This document shows, one piece after another, positions 20,835 to 30,376 of a stretch of 64,000 nucleotides of DNA (positions are counted from its first letter, which is position 1; every line of letters starts with the position of its first letter). This stretch comes from Trichomonas vaginalis G3. Taxonomy: Eukaryota > Parabasalia > Trichomonadida > Trichomonadidae. The notes beneath the pieces were generated by a model. It did not search any database and had not been told where the DNA came from. It saw nothing but the letters and a program-made list of their open reading frames with translations. The DNA lies in assembly GCF_026262505.1 (NCBI RefSeq), contig NC_067203.1, forward strand, positions 4,836,001 through 4,900,000, written 5' to 3'. The position numbers and the translations under genes were made by a program.

Positions 20835-21772
20835 AAGCGTTTTACATGAATTGTACGATGTATATTTGAAATCCTAAACAGTTTTGTAGCTTCTATTTCT
20901 TCTTTTAGTACATCGAATGTTTTAACTATGCCGAAGGTTTCTTTATATTTCTTCTTGACGTCAGATAGAAGGAAATCGTCAGCAGTTGGATAGTTTTTGT
21001 TCAGAAATTCTAACATGTCCATTTTATTTTCTGCTGGTTTTTCTGCTTCTTTCTTTAAATCTGCATAGTCGTTTCTCATTCTTTCTATCTCTTTGACGGA
21101 GTAGTTATATCTCCTCATTGCTGCTTTACATTTAGAACATTGCGGGTTCATTTTTGCGTTATACATTGAAATAAAACCAGCTAAAACAACTAAAGCGTCA
21201 ATTGCTCTCTTCATCTCAAACATAGCGGGTCTTATTTGTTTGTTCCATACTTTGCCTCTTCTATCTTTATCTCTTATTTCCCAAACACATTCTGCAACTA
21301 ACGAAACAAAGTTGTCGTAGGTCTTAAATTCTTCAGATTTATATATGTCAGAAACATTCTTATATACCATGTCGCAATCTTTGTCCATAACCTTATGGTT
21401 GCAATGAAATCCTAGAAACTCATAGTTTACCTTACGAATGAACTTCTTTATTTCTACTGAGTCAGTTGGTTTCACTTCAATTTCGTCGAATTCAGGAATA
21501 GTGAGTTTTTGTTGTTGGATTTCAGGTAGTTTAGGTAAATGGTCAATAATGTCCTGCATTTCATAAAGATACTGTTCATTTGTTTCATCTTTCGCACTAC
21601 AGTCTAAATTACTTGTTAAAAGTTCTTGCTTTATCTTCTGGATTTCTGTTTCAAAAGTATATGAAGAAGGAATGAAGCTTTTCATCTCTACTAACATAGA
21701 TGTTGGATTCATGACTAACGAGTTTGGTGCTGTAGTTGTTTGTATTGCTGTTGTGCCGATTGTTGAAATCAT
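20831..21772 (-). CDS. Element B unknown accessory protein, 313 aa
   Basis: Not recognised. Mostly helical. One CSKC motif at about residue 218 could be half of a metal site; charged C-terminal half. Third of the accessory cluster, starting right after the shared leader TTTTGTATGTAAAGAT. Its 3' side carries AGATCT hairpin cassettes, so it may form its own transcription unit. Confidence 0.6.
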   Translation of the reverse strand: MISTIGTTAIQTTTAPNSLVMNPTSMLVEMKSFIPSSYTFETEIQKIKQELLTSNLDCSAKDETNEQYLYEMQDIIDHLPKLPEIQQQKLTIPEFDEIEVKPTDSVEIKKFIRKVNYEFLGFHCNHKVMDKDCDMVYKNVSDIYKSEEFKTYDNFVSLVAECVWEIRDKDRRGKVWNKQIRPAMFEMKRAIDALVVLAGFISMYNAKMNPQCSKCKAAMRRYNYSVKEIERMRNDYADLKKEAEKPAENKMDMLEFLNKNYPTADDFLLSDVKKKYKETFGIVKTFDVLKEEIEATKLFRISNIHRTIHVKRL

Positions 21773-21789
21773 ATCTTTACATACAAAAT
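21773..21789 (-). promoter_or_regulatory. Shared 5' leader of element B accessory genes
   Basis: TTTTGTATGTAAAGAT directly before the ATG. Near-identical leaders precede the ATGs at 19786 and 20488, and a gene-less copy lies at about 22520-22535. All are preceded by ATTTTTATTTT tracts and a CTAACTTTATTTTTT box. Probably the promoter/5'UTR of one regulon. The GTATGT core also looks like a trichomonad 5' splice site, which I could not test. Confidence 0.6.
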
Positions 21790-22678
21790 AAAAAAAATAA
21801 AAAAAATAAAACTAACTTTATTTTTTATTTCGGGAAAATTCATGAAAATTCAAGAGGTGAAAAAACAGGTGAGAAAACAGGTGAGATCTCACCTCTTCAC
21901 CTAAATTATATTTTTGGGTCCTTTACACTCATTACGAAGAAATCATGACAAAACATTTACGTTCATGTTTGACAAAACATTTACGAAGAAGTTTTGACAA
22001 AACATTTACGTTCATGTTTGACAAAACATTTACGAAGAAGTCATGAAAATTCAAGAGGTGAAAAAACAGGTGAGATCTCACCTCTTCACCTAAACATTAT
22101 TTTTGCTGAATTCAGCAACAAAATGAACGAGGTCAGGATGTATGTAAATACATTTGAATTCATTCATAACACCCTTAGTAAGCTCATAAAATGCTTGTTT
22201 TGAGGTCGAGCCACTTTTGGCTCCACCGTATTCTTTCAACCAAAACTCAAGAATTTCCTGCATGAATTTTGTATAAAAAGCAACCGTCGGAATTCAGACT
22301 GTTGCTATATTCTTCACAAAACATTTACGCTCATTACGATGAAGAAGTCATGACAAAACATGTACGATGAAGTCATGACAAAACATGTACGATGAAATCA
22401 TGACAAAACATTTACCCGACATTCTCGTCAAATACAAAAAATGACACTTTTTCATTAGATAACTGTTATTTTTTGACGAAGTGAAGATTGACACTTCGTC
22501 AAAAAAATCCCTGAAATCATGTCTTTACATACAAAAAATACAAAATAAATAAAATAAAACTAACTTTATTTTTTATTTCGGGAAAATTCATGAAAATTCA
22601 AGAGGGTAGAAATGAGGGTAGAAATGAGGGTAGAAATGAGGTTAGATCTAACCATCTAACCTAAACATTATTTTTGGT

Positions 22679-22711
22679 CATGGACTTCGTCCTCGCCGCT
22701 TTGCGTCTTTA
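22679..22711 (-). repeat. Double mini-hairpin palindrome, non-coding copy
   Basis: Minus strand reads CGCAAAGCG-GCGA-GGAC-GAA-GTCC; same design as the in-gene copies. Lies downstream of the integrase stop. Confidence 0.65.
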
Positions 22712-22786
22712 TGTTAAAATAAATGGTACCATTAATAATTTCATGACTGTTCTCGTTCATGTCTGATTTACATCCAATGAAAAAGT

Positions 22787-23872
22787 TTAGAAGAATTTTC
22801 TTATTCTTTCTGGCATATTTTTGTCTTTCCAGTACTCCCGCTCTAATGGTCCCAGATGTGTTGGCTTTGACTCTCTCAAGTTCTTAGATGGTATAACATC
22901 TTCAACACCTCCTTCATATCTTACTTTATAAGTGTCATCGTTTATGTTATAGTCAAGTATTTCAATAACCACTCCTCGCTTTGCTTCGTCAATGGTTTCA
23001 GCAAGTTTGCCATTACTACTTTCGACTAATTTATGTCGAGGGTAAAACGCAATAGAGTCGTCAGCAGCTTTTATAAGATATCCATTACCTTGCGTAGAGT
23101 CTACGATATAATAGTTTCTACTTAACCTTAAACGTTTCTTTGTCAACGGTTTGTCGTCAAGGACTACACGAACTTTTGTACCAGGAATGAGGGTAAATTG
23201 TGTTGAATTTCTGATATTTTGTGTTTGACTTCGTTTCTTTTGTATATACTTTTCTTCTTGTTGTTGTGTCATTGAATTTGGTGTATGTCCTGTTGTAGAA
23301 TGTGTTGAGGAATTATATACTTCGAGAAAATGTTTCATTGTTTCTTCGATAAAGTCTCGCTCTTGGTTTAAATCTCTGAGAGTCCTTATGAAGCGGTTTA
23401 TGATGCCGAGTATGTTATGGTTATGGTCTTCAGTAGTGTAGTGAGTTATGTTATGCTTAATGAGAAAATCTGTGATTTCATTGCTGAGGTATGCACTGTC
23501 TTGGTCTGATGTTAAAGTACTTGGGCTATGTTCTGCTACAAACTTTTGTAAAACTCTTAACACTTCATGAGTTCCTTTATTTTTCATTGGATATGCATAT
23601 GCTTTACGAGTGTTAACATTAATGAAGATGAGGAATGGTTTATGTCCTCCTTTTCTGCTTTGAATGAGAGTGTCAAATTGGTATGCGTCAGGAGTGATGG
23701 AGTAAATTGGTAAAAAGTAGTCGTAAGGGTTTATTTTTGTTTGATGTACAACATTTTTGTCAAAGAACCTTTTCACTTCAGCTCTGTTAGTAAATCCCCG
23801 ACTCTTTGCAGCTTCATTGAACTTCTTAAATGACCTCCATGGATGTTGTTCGAATACTTCTTTCAAGCTCAT
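22787..23872 (-). CDS. Element B retroviral-type integrase
   Basis: 361-residue Polinton integrase, which inserts the element's ends into target DNA. Core rve fold at about 60-200, with a first Asp in YQFDTLIQ (67), a second in LTSDQDSAY, and the FIRTLRDL helix that follows the third catalytic position in the family. A C-terminal SH3/chromo-like segment at about 295-340 (VVIEILDYNINDDTYKVRY) could aid target binding. Looks whole. Codirectional with the fibre gene, 40 bp after its stop. Confidence 0.85.
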   Translation of the reverse strand: MSLKEVFEQHPWRSFKKFNEAAKSRGFTNRAEVKRFFDKNVVHQTKINPYDYFLPIYSITPDAYQFDTLIQSRKGGHKPFLIFINVNTRKAYAYPMKNKGTHEVLRVLQKFVAEHSPSTLTSDQDSAYLSNEITDFLIKHNITHYTTEDHNHNILGIINRFIRTLRDLNQERDFIEETMKHFLEVYNSSTHSTTGHTPNSMTQQQEEKYIQKKRSQTQNIRNSTQFTLIPGTKVRVVLDDKPLTKKRLRLSRNYYIVDSTQGNGYLIKAADDSIAFYPRHKLVESSNGKLAETIDEAKRGVVIEILDYNINDDTYKVRYEGGVEDVIPSKNLRESKPTHLGPLEREYWKDKNMPERIRKFF

Positions 23873-23912
23873 TTATGTAAAATTAAAGATTTTATTCTAG
23901 GCTCAAGCGCGT

Positions 23913-26339
23913 TCATTGAACTCTATACCATGCGAATACAGTCATAAATGGTGGCATATAATCTGCACCCGAGCCTGTTGGATTTGTTGTGAAAGTATGG
24001 ACATGATTTCCTCCTGGTTCAGTTGGTCGAAAAGTCTTTTTTGCTGCATTGTTATAAGATGGAGATAAAACGTCATTGCCAGCTTTATATTCTGAGTTGT
24101 ATAATGGATGGTCTCTTAATGAGTGGCTATGGTCGCCAGAAAAGTTTGTAGTTCCTGTATGAGTGTGCGCAGGTAAGTTTGCTTCAGTAATTTTCTTCGA
24201 ACCACCTGTTTGCTTTGAAGAGTTAGCACAGTATAAGAATTTGTCTACAATCTGTTCCCAAGTACCAAAACCTAAAACTGTTTCTGGATTTGTTGAATTC
24301 ATTGACGTATAAATAGAACCTATAGGATATAATGTTTCAAGAATCTGAGTCTTTAATGTTTGAAGCTCTGTTTTGTCTGCTTTCTTATCTAACATTGCGG
24401 GTAGTTCATGTGCTTCAAAGTTTCTGGCATGACTTTCAATATTCCTGCAACTCTTATCTAAATTGTTAAGAGTATCTTTTACGCTTGTACTTGGATTTTC
24501 TAATGGTGCACTTGAACCAAGGTCAAAGTTCAGTATTATGTCATCTGCTCTAACAGTAGTGAAGGATTTATGTGTATGGTTCTTGTCAGCTTTACTGTCT
24601 AATGTAGCTTGAAGTTCATTTATATCGGAGATGTTGTGTTTATGAGATTTCAAAACTTTGTTCATTGCGTCAAGTTCATTTTTGTCCGCTTTACTATTTA
24701 ATGTAGCTTGAAGTTCATTTATATCGGAGATATTGTGTTTATGTTCTTTATCTGCTTTTTCGGCTAATTTCTCTTCTATCTCATTTATTTCAAGTTCATG
24801 CCTACCACCACCTCCCGAAGAAGTATTTTTCTTCAGCTCTTGAAGAACGTCCACTTCGCCATCTTTGGTGTCAATAATGAGACTTTGAGTTAAAACCTTT
24901 CCTGTCTTAATGGATGTTTGTAAAACTTCTTCTTCACCGTGTTCGGGGTCATGGTCGTCATCATATCTTGTGAAATCAGAGATGTTGTCATACATTAAGC
25001 ATATCTGTCTCAAAAGTTCTGCTATTTGAAACTGGAACGAAAGATATACAGAACTTTCATCATCTCCTAAAGTCAAGTCTGCTTTCTTAAGTATTTCTTG
25101 AATGTATGCAATGAGAACAGAGTACCTTGGAAAATATTCGAACAATATTTCATTAGCTGTTGGTTTTGGTGGTTCTTCTGGAGTTTCTGTTGTTTCAGTT
25201 CCTTCTGTAGGTTCTGTTGGAGTTTCTGCATCTCTTGACTTCAATGCTTTTGCTCTCAAAGACCTAAATGTTAGAGCACCAGGTTTTACAAAGGACTTTA
25301 TAAATGCTTTAATAGTTCCTGGTAAGTTATTGTTAGCATTAAGTAAGTTCTTTATGCTTCCATCATGTACGTCCATAGCACTATGTAAAAAATCTATACT
25401 TTTCTTGTAGTCAGCAATAGACTGACTGTGATTTTTTAAAGATTTGTCAATACCTTTAAGCCAATCTTCATGCATGTCTGATACTGAGCCAAGAATATCA
25501 TTTGCTTCCTTTAGTGTATTTTGTGCTTGTCGTAAAGTATCCAATCCCGTACGTGCATTGTTTGCTATACGTCTTACAGTATCTATTTGACTCCTTGTTT
25601 CTTGCATCCAACCAGATAAAGTTTTAATAGTATCCGAACCATTTGAAATGAAGTTCAAAGCATTTTTAACGTCATTTAAAACTTCTTCACCAAGTACCGC
25701 CCATATCTTTCCGATTTGGTATTGAAGAACTCCATATGAAGCAGCTGTTAAACCAGTATTTATAAGGTTCCATATCCATGATTTAGCAGTTTTTCCATCC
25801 TTTCCATCTACACCATCCAAACCGTTCTCGCCTTGAGGTCCTTGTATTCCTTGTATTCCTTGTATTCCTTGTATTCCTTGTGGTCCTTGAGGTCCTTGAG
25901 GTCCGGTGTCACCCTTCTCTCCTTTCAGTTCATCTTTATGTTCGTTATAATATTCTAATGTCATAAGGTGTACATCATTACTGCTACCAGCAACGCCAAG
26001 AATTTGTTTCTCATTCATGACTAAATTCTTTAAGCATTTAATGTTGTCGTCAAATCGAAAGCTCTTTAACAATTCAATGAGAACATTTAATACTTTCACT
26101 AATGAGGCATCTACTGTAGAATTTATATATTGCACCGTTCCATCATTTATGATAGGAACTTTACTTATTGTAATGAATGGGTCATAAGTGTTAAAAGTAT
26201 CGAAATCAATGACTTTTTTAGTTTTTCCATCGTCAATGACTAAATCATTGCCTTCCACTGTTAAAGTTGAGTTTTCGTTTACTAGTTCATGTGCTCTTCT
26301 TGCTTCATTTGTTTCATACGCATATGCAGCAATAGTCAT
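23913..26339 (-). CDS. Element B fibre-like protein with collagen repeats and phage tail-collar tip
   Basis: 808 residues, looks whole. N-terminal attachment-like part (1-135); collagen-like Gly-X-Y tract at about 140-183 (GPQGPQGPQGIQG type); long helical middle; repeats of the KADKNHTHK / NISDINELQATL type at about 525-600, as in phage fibre stalks; and a C-terminal tail-collar domain (about 670-808) with LYPIGSIYTS, LGFGTWEQI, LPAHTHTGT and MPPFMTVFAWYRV. Phage collar domains sit at fibre tips and bind receptors or assemble trimers. The last about 140 residues are about 90% identical to the fibre of element A, while the rest is different. Bidirectional start region with the 26357 gene (17 bp). 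Likely a vertex fibre that recognises the host surface; inferred. Confidence 0.8.
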   Translation of the reverse strand: MTIAAYAYETNEARRAHELVNENSTLTVEGNDLVIDDGKTKKVIDFDTFNTYDPFITISKVPIINDGTVQYINSTVDASLVKVLNVLIELLKSFRFDDNIKCLKNLVMNEKQILGVAGSSNDVHLMTLEYYNEHKDELKGEKGDTGPQGPQGPQGIQGIQGIQGIQGPQGENGLDGVDGKDGKTAKSWIWNLINTGLTAASYGVLQYQIGKIWAVLGEEVLNDVKNALNFISNGSDTIKTLSGWMQETRSQIDTVRRIANNARTGLDTLRQAQNTLKEANDILGSVSDMHEDWLKGIDKSLKNHSQSIADYKKSIDFLHSAMDVHDGSIKNLLNANNNLPGTIKAFIKSFVKPGALTFRSLRAKALKSRDAETPTEPTEGTETTETPEEPPKPTANEILFEYFPRYSVLIAYIQEILKKADLTLGDDESSVYLSFQFQIAELLRQICLMYDNISDFTRYDDDHDPEHGEEEVLQTSIKTGKVLTQSLIIDTKDGEVDVLQELKKNTSSGGGGRHELEINEIEEKLAEKADKEHKHNISDINELQATLNSKADKNELDAMNKVLKSHKHNISDINELQATLDSKADKNHTHKSFTTVRADDIILNFDLGSSAPLENPSTSVKDTLNNLDKSCRNIESHARNFEAHELPAMLDKKADKTELQTLKTQILETLYPIGSIYTSMNSTNPETVLGFGTWEQIVDKFLYCANSSKQTGGSKKITEANLPAHTHTGTTNFSGDHSHSLRDHPLYNSEYKAGNDVLSPSYNNAAKKTFRPTEPGGNHVHTFTTNPTGSGADYMPPFMTVFAWYRVQ

Positions 26340-26356
26340 ATTTTAATGAGAATAAA

Positions 26357-26905
26357 ATGTTGTTCTATTTGCAAAGTACAGACCCAAACGAATACGGGAC
26401 AGTAAAGCTACAAACAAACTTAGGTCTACAGAATGAAGCACTTGCTTTCAGAGTTGTTGACTTCAATACTATCGCAACTTTTGTCATAACAGATGAAACA
26501 GATTTCATAGAGATTGAAATAGATGACAAAAGAAGTGTTATAACATTTCCTAACAGAGCTGGGTATAGAATAGATAAAATTGCTGGAGTCATAGATACTC
26601 TCATAAATGAAGAAACTATTGACAACATAGATGTCGAACTCTCTTCTGAGGGAACATTGAAGTTCAGTAGCAAGAAAGAGTTCAAGATAACACGAATGAG
26701 TCATAGAGTTCAACTTCTTTTAGGAGCATACCATATGACATTTCCTTTGAAAAGTGTTGACAAAACGATTGAGATGAAATCTGTTCCATACGTATGTTAT
26801 GGCAATTGTTTATACATTGAGTCTAAAATAGCTAATGTCACAGGCATTTCAGGAGTTAATAGTAAAGGTTCAGTAGAGTATAATAATCTTTCTGTTATGA
26901 AGTAA
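26357..26905 (+). CDS. Element B minor capsid-like protein, 182 aa
   Basis: Beta-rich protein with AFRVVDFNTIATFVI, VITFPNRAGYRIDKI, HRVQLLLGAYHMTFPL and VPYVCYGNCLYIES. The R-x-x-LLG followed by a GN-LYI pattern recurs in the 35597 gene of element A. Probably a vertex or penton-type capsid protein, by position and pattern. Starts 17 bp from the divergent fibre gene. Confidence 0.55.
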   Translation: MLFYLQSTDPNEYGTVKLQTNLGLQNEALAFRVVDFNTIATFVITDETDFIEIEIDDKRSVITFPNRAGYRIDKIAGVIDTLINEETIDNIDVELSSEGTLKFSSKKEFKITRMSHRVQLLLGAYHMTFPLKSVDKTIEMKSVPYVCYGNCLYIESKIANVTGISGVNSKGSVEYNNLSVMK

Positions 26906-26910
26906 ATTCA

Positions 26911-27060
26911 ATGTTCATTCCAAACGTTCCTGTCATAGCAACTCATTTAGGTAAATGGGTTCGCATTAGTCCTCATAATTTGAAAGACATGCAATTCAGA
27001 CTTGTTGACTTTCAAGGAGAGCCTGTAGAAACTGAAGGCACCAGTGCGAATGACTGTTGA
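26911..27060 (+). CDS. Element B tiny capsid-like protein, 49 aa
   Basis: Starts 5 bp after the previous stop. Contains MQFRLVDFQGEPVE, similar to AFRVVDFN in the preceding protein, suggesting a shared strand motif or a duplicated N-terminus. Function unknown. Confidence 0.4.
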   Translation: MFIPNVPVIATHLGKWVRISPHNLKDMQFRLVDFQGEPVETEGTSANDC

Positions 27061-27084
27061 AGTTGACTTTTTAGAAAATATTAA

Positions 27085-27324
27085 ATGCAACAGCTTACAA
27101 GAGAACTCAGAGCTAAAAATATAAAGTATGAATGTTATGTATTAGGTCATGAACTTTGGTTGTTGCTGTTTGATGAAACAAATGAGTTAGTTATGTCAGT
27201 CAAGAGAACAGAAAAATATTGTGTTAGTGAAAACTGCACCAAGTCAATAAGATTAGGTTTGCATTATGAAGATGAGTTCGATACTGTTGAAGAAGTTTTG
27301 GATAGATATTACAAATTGCTTTAA
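27085..27324 (+). CDS. Element B unknown protein, 79 aa
   Basis: Unrecognised small alpha/beta protein with two cysteine positions (KYCVSENC). 24 bp after the tiny gene, same strand; its stop overlaps the converging stop of the 27321-27935 gene. Confidence 0.5.
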   Translation: MQQLTRELRAKNIKYECYVLGHELWLLLFDETNELVMSVKRTEKYCVSENCTKSIRLGLHYEDEFDTVEEVLDRYYKLL

Positions 27325-27935
27325 TTTACTAAAACATATTTCAAGCAAAGTTTATATTCTGTTGAAAGTTTTGTATACTCGTTCGAATATTTATACTTAA
27401 ACTCAACTCCTGTAGTTCCTGGTGTTTCAATGATGCGGATGTTACCTATTTTCATGAATGGTGGCGTTTGACCACAGCATTCGATTTCAGGGTCGAGATA
27501 GTCAATGACACATTGTTTCCCTGTTATTCGTGAGATAACATTTTCAAGGTCCTCCTTTGTTAGAATTATTTGGTTCTTACTTATAAGATTTGTCAAAAGC
27601 TTCTTATCGTCTTTGAGTAAAATTGTTTGGTATAACTGAAGAAGGTAATGGTCTACGTTATCTGAAGGATTTGTTTGAACATTTGTGTAAGGATTGTCGT
27701 TGGCTTCTCTTGAAAGAATTTGGTCCAGTGGTGGATACTCTAACTTAACATCTGATGTAGCGTTAGCGTTTGAAGCTGTGTTTAAATTCACGGATTTCAG
27801 CTCTGGTTCTTTTTCTTTCAAACACTCTGAACTATAGTTCTTTATGACAATATTGTTTGTCGTTCGTGAGTCAACATTTGATGTTGGTTCAATTGGAACA
27901 TTAACGGCACCAGCTAAGATGGATTTGCTTCTCAT
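27321..27935 (-). CDS. Element B conserved Polinton protein with ECCG motif, 204 aa
   Basis: Low-complexity N-terminal 100 residues, then a conserved C-terminal part (NQIILTKEDLENVISRITG ... ECCGQTPPF ... IRIIETPG ... EYKLCLKYV). The same C-terminal pattern occurs in element A at 34404-35101, next to the same kind of neighbours, so it is a core gene of these elements rather than an accessory one. Role unknown; a capsid or assembly part is likely. Confidence 0.6.
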   Translation of the reverse strand: MRSKSILAGAVNVPIEPTSNVDSRTTNNIVIKNYSSECLKEKEPELKSVNLNTASNANATSDVKLEYPPLDQILSREANDNPYTNVQTNPSDNVDHYLLQLYQTILLKDDKKLLTNLISKNQIILTKEDLENVISRITGKQCVIDYLDPEIECCGQTPPFMKIGNIRIIETPGTTGVEFKYKYSNEYTKLSTEYKLCLKYVLVN

Positions 27936-27960
27936 TTCATATAGAATAAAAACCTTTTAT

Positions 27961-28362
27961 ATGTATGAAATGAACAATATACTCGACAAGGGTTTGAATG
28001 TAAAGCTAACGAATGAAAATATTGTTGAATTCACTGAGACAGGTGCTGTGTATAAAGATGTAGAACTACTGAACAAAAGAGCTAAGGGAAGAAGCAGGAA
28101 CATGAACAAAGGGTGGAAGCCTATAAAAATTTATGTCAATGATGGCTCAGGAGGTTCAAACATAAAGTATGCAGAAAGTTATAGAGTTTATGCTCTCAAG
28201 GGAGAGAAGCCTTCATTTAAGAACAGCTATTCTAACACATATCCTCAAAAGCTAACGGATGGAGAAGTGGATGATATGAATGACAGCAAAAATATTAACA
28301 GAAATGGCGACAGAGATGCATGGAATTTGTTTACCATCAGTCAATTGAAGGTTAAACTTTAA
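27961..28362 (+). CDS. Element B unknown protein, 133 aa
   Basis: Start set at the ATG at 27961, after the divergent gene's leader. Polar, basic middle (LLNKRAKGRSRNMNKGWKP), ends LFTISQLKVKL. No family recognised. Its stop overlaps the converging packaging ATPase stop by 4 bases. Confidence 0.5.
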   Translation: MYEMNNILDKGLNVKLTNENIVEFTETGAVYKDVELLNKRAKGRSRNMNKGWKPIKIYVNDGSGGSNIKYAESYRVYALKGEKPSFKNSYSNTYPQKLTDGEVDDMNDSKNINRNGDRDAWNLFTISQLKVKL

Positions 28363-29246
28363 AACAATGTTGGTCGTTCCCATGGAATATTTTTGACTTT
28401 AATGGTATTAGTCATGATATGAATCTCAAGGTATGAACGAGGAGAGATGAGAGACTTATATGCTTCCCAAATTTCTTCAAAAGGTAATGTTATACCTGAC
28501 TGTTTCCAAATGAGTTCAATATCATAACGTGAGAAACCTTGAAAGATAACGAAGTCAGTTATGAGACGTTTTATGTTTAAAGCAAGAAAACGCCATGTTT
28601 GCATAAGTATTGCTACAGTTAAGTGGTAATGTCTGACTTTAGTAATGATGTTAGCTAATGGTGAGTCAGGCTTTGAAACTAAACCTTTTCCGGCGAAGTC
28701 GTCACAAACGAGCAGAGTGTTTGAAGGATACTTTTTGAAGGGGTATTTTGAAAGTTTTGATAGAATGTAGTTTGTCAGTCGTTTCATATCGTAAACTCCT
28801 GAGTATTGACGTAAGTGGTGTTTGTCAATAATTCTTTCCATCTCTTCTGAAGTCTTTTGCATTCCTGACTGTATAAATTCAACAATGGCATAATATTTCC
28901 TCTTACGTCGAATGTAACGTTGAAGAAATTCAATGAGTTCACTGTCTGGAACTTTAACGACAGAGGCTTGAACTTTTGACATAAATGTTTTCGCTGTTGA
29001 ATCCATAGAGTCTGAAGTTGCTGATATAATGATTTGGTCATAGTAAGAGTCGTTTCCTAAACGCTCTGTTATGAGTATATGACGAATGAGGTTAAATGTC
29101 TTACCTGAACCCATCTTTCCACAATAGAAATAAACACCATTTGAACAGAACTCATAGTCCTTACTGAAAGGAAGAATAAGAGAAGAGTTAAGTTTGTCTG
29201 TAGTTTCATTCATGTCTTCATCTACGTCATGTATTAAATGCTTCAT
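28359..29246 (-). CDS. Element B DNA-packaging ATPase (FtsK/HerA, A32-like)
   Basis: 295 residues. Walker A GKMGSGKT at 43-50; Walker B LLVCDD at about 178-183; sensor region VRHYHLTVAILMQTW (204-218), then a DFVIFQGFSRYDIE segment. This is the genome-packaging ATPase shared by Polintons, virophages and giant viruses; it pumps DNA into the capsid. Looks whole. The same gene in element A (32572-33382) has matching CRHIQCSFFMAVQYF and LFIFSGFSRQQLN motifs. Confidence 0.85.
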   Translation of the reverse strand: MKHLIHDVDEDMNETTDKLNSSLILPFSKDYEFCSNGVYFYCGKMGSGKTFNLIRHILITERLGNDSYYDQIIISATSDSMDSTAKTFMSKVQASVVKVPDSELIEFLQRYIRRKRKYYAIVEFIQSGMQKTSEEMERIIDKHHLRQYSGVYDMKRLTNYILSKLSKYPFKKYPSNTLLVCDDFAGKGLVSKPDSPLANIITKVRHYHLTVAILMQTWRFLALNIKRLITDFVIFQGFSRYDIELIWKQSGITLPFEEIWEAYKSLISPRSYLEIHIMTNTIKVKNIPWERPTLF

Positions 29247-29262
29247 TTTATCTCCATTAAAA

Positions 29263-30145
29263 ATGCAAGTCAGAAATATTCAGAACATAGCACCGAGTCT
29301 AACTGACAAGAGTATAAAGATATACTATGAACACGTTATGATGAAACCTACCAAAATTCAAGAAAGTCAGTATACTTATGAATATCCAAGGCACTGGGTA
29401 GAGTATGTAGGAGGTGAGAAAGCTATTGAAATCAGACAGGTTCGAAGTATTCCAGCAGGAAGAACAATATTATTGAAGAACTTTAATGTTTTGAGATATA
29501 ATGATGAAACAAAGAAGCAAGATAGTTTCCCTGTTGCTGTGTATGTGAACTTAGATACAGGAGATGACATGAAAGTTTTTAAACACAAAGCTTCAAATGG
29601 TAGTGAGAGAACAACTGACTGTGGAAGGACATCCATTACCTTCAGAAGTTACCATAGCATATAATTTTGAAACAAACTCAATAGATTTTAAAGTCATCTC
29701 TGCAAAGAAGTCAGGATTTACATTTAATGAAGCAGATGTATATTCGAATGAAAACTTCAAAGCTATTGCATGGTTAGATAATGACGATTGCTTTAAGAAA
29801 ATATTTAAATACAGTGACTCAACGATGTCAATAGATGACCTTCGTGGAATGTTACCATCGACGTTTACAGTTGAAGGTTCAGCAGGATTGCTTACAAGAT
29901 TGTCAATTGGTGGCGTTTGGTCTCGTGAGAACATTGTTATAAAATCCAGTATAAGTGAATTTGCTGAAGAATCTATATTATGTCTTTCAAACTACATGTA
30001 TTCGCCGCCGAAGCATTATAGTATAACAAACTTTGTCAGTAAGTTTAACATAAGACTTGTCGAACCTTCTTCAATGAAAGATGTTGTGCTACCTAAAGAC
30101 GGAAAGGATGGACTCATTATTGAGATGATTTTAATTGCATATTAA
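29263..30145 (+). pseudogene. Element B minor capsid-like protein (broken)
   Basis: About 290 codons of beta-rich sequence: TYEYPRHWVEYVGGEKAIEIRQVRSI in the first third, VTIAYNFETNSIDFKVISAKKSGFTF in the middle and LSIGGVWSRENIVIKSSISEFAEESIL, then NIRLVEPSS. The pattern suits a jelly-roll capsid or penton protein. Divergent from the ATPase, 16 bp between starts. Broken. Confidence 0.45.
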
Positions 30146-30376
30146 ATGAGCTTGTTCTTGAAGGTCATTCATGATGAAATAACTGTTGTAGAAGATGTTA
30201 GCAATTGTTCAGACATTTTGAAGCGTATAGATGATATAAGAAAGAAGTTAGATAGACCGCAAAGCGGTGAGGGCGAAGCCCGTGAGAACGCTTATGTTTC
30301 ATTGACTTTCTCCAGTAACGAGAACTTTTATGAGATAATATTGAAGAGAGATGATTTTAATATGGGTAAATGGTAG
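30146..30376 (+). CDS. Element B unknown protein, 76 aa, with palindrome-encoded insert
   Basis: Starts one base after the previous stop. N-terminal half helical (SDILKRIDDIRKKLD); the middle residues RPQSGEGEARE are encoded by a double mini-hairpin (30255-30286); then YVSLTFSSNENFYEIILKRDDF. Its last codons overlap the next gene's start. Function unknown. Confidence 0.5.
   Translation: MSLFLKVIHDEITVVEDVSNCSDILKRIDDIRKKLDRPQSGEGEARENAYVSLTFSSNENFYEIILKRDDFNMGKW
30255..30286 (+). repeat. Double mini-hairpin palindrome, in frame in the 76-aa gene
   Basis: CCGC-AAA-GCGG, TGA, GGGC-GAA-GCCC. The second stem differs from GGAC/GTCC copies by paired changes that keep pairing. Confidence 0.75.

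Larger units (their letters stand above)
21773..22786. other. Repeat-rich non-coding stretch of element B
   Basis: No gene seen. It holds three AGATCT hairpin cassettes (21853-21903, 22055-22091, 22602-22662), the GAATTC palindrome near 22103, tandem copies of TGACAAAACATTTACGAAGA-type units (21945-22035 and 22320-22420), a gene-less copy of the accessory leader (about 22520) and a double mini-hairpin at 22679. It may be the scar of lost accessory genes. Confidence 0.7.

Noticed and set aside
26365-26713. Two minus-strand frames over 26365-26713
   Set aside because: Shadows of the plus-strand capsid-like gene, with no leader or motif.
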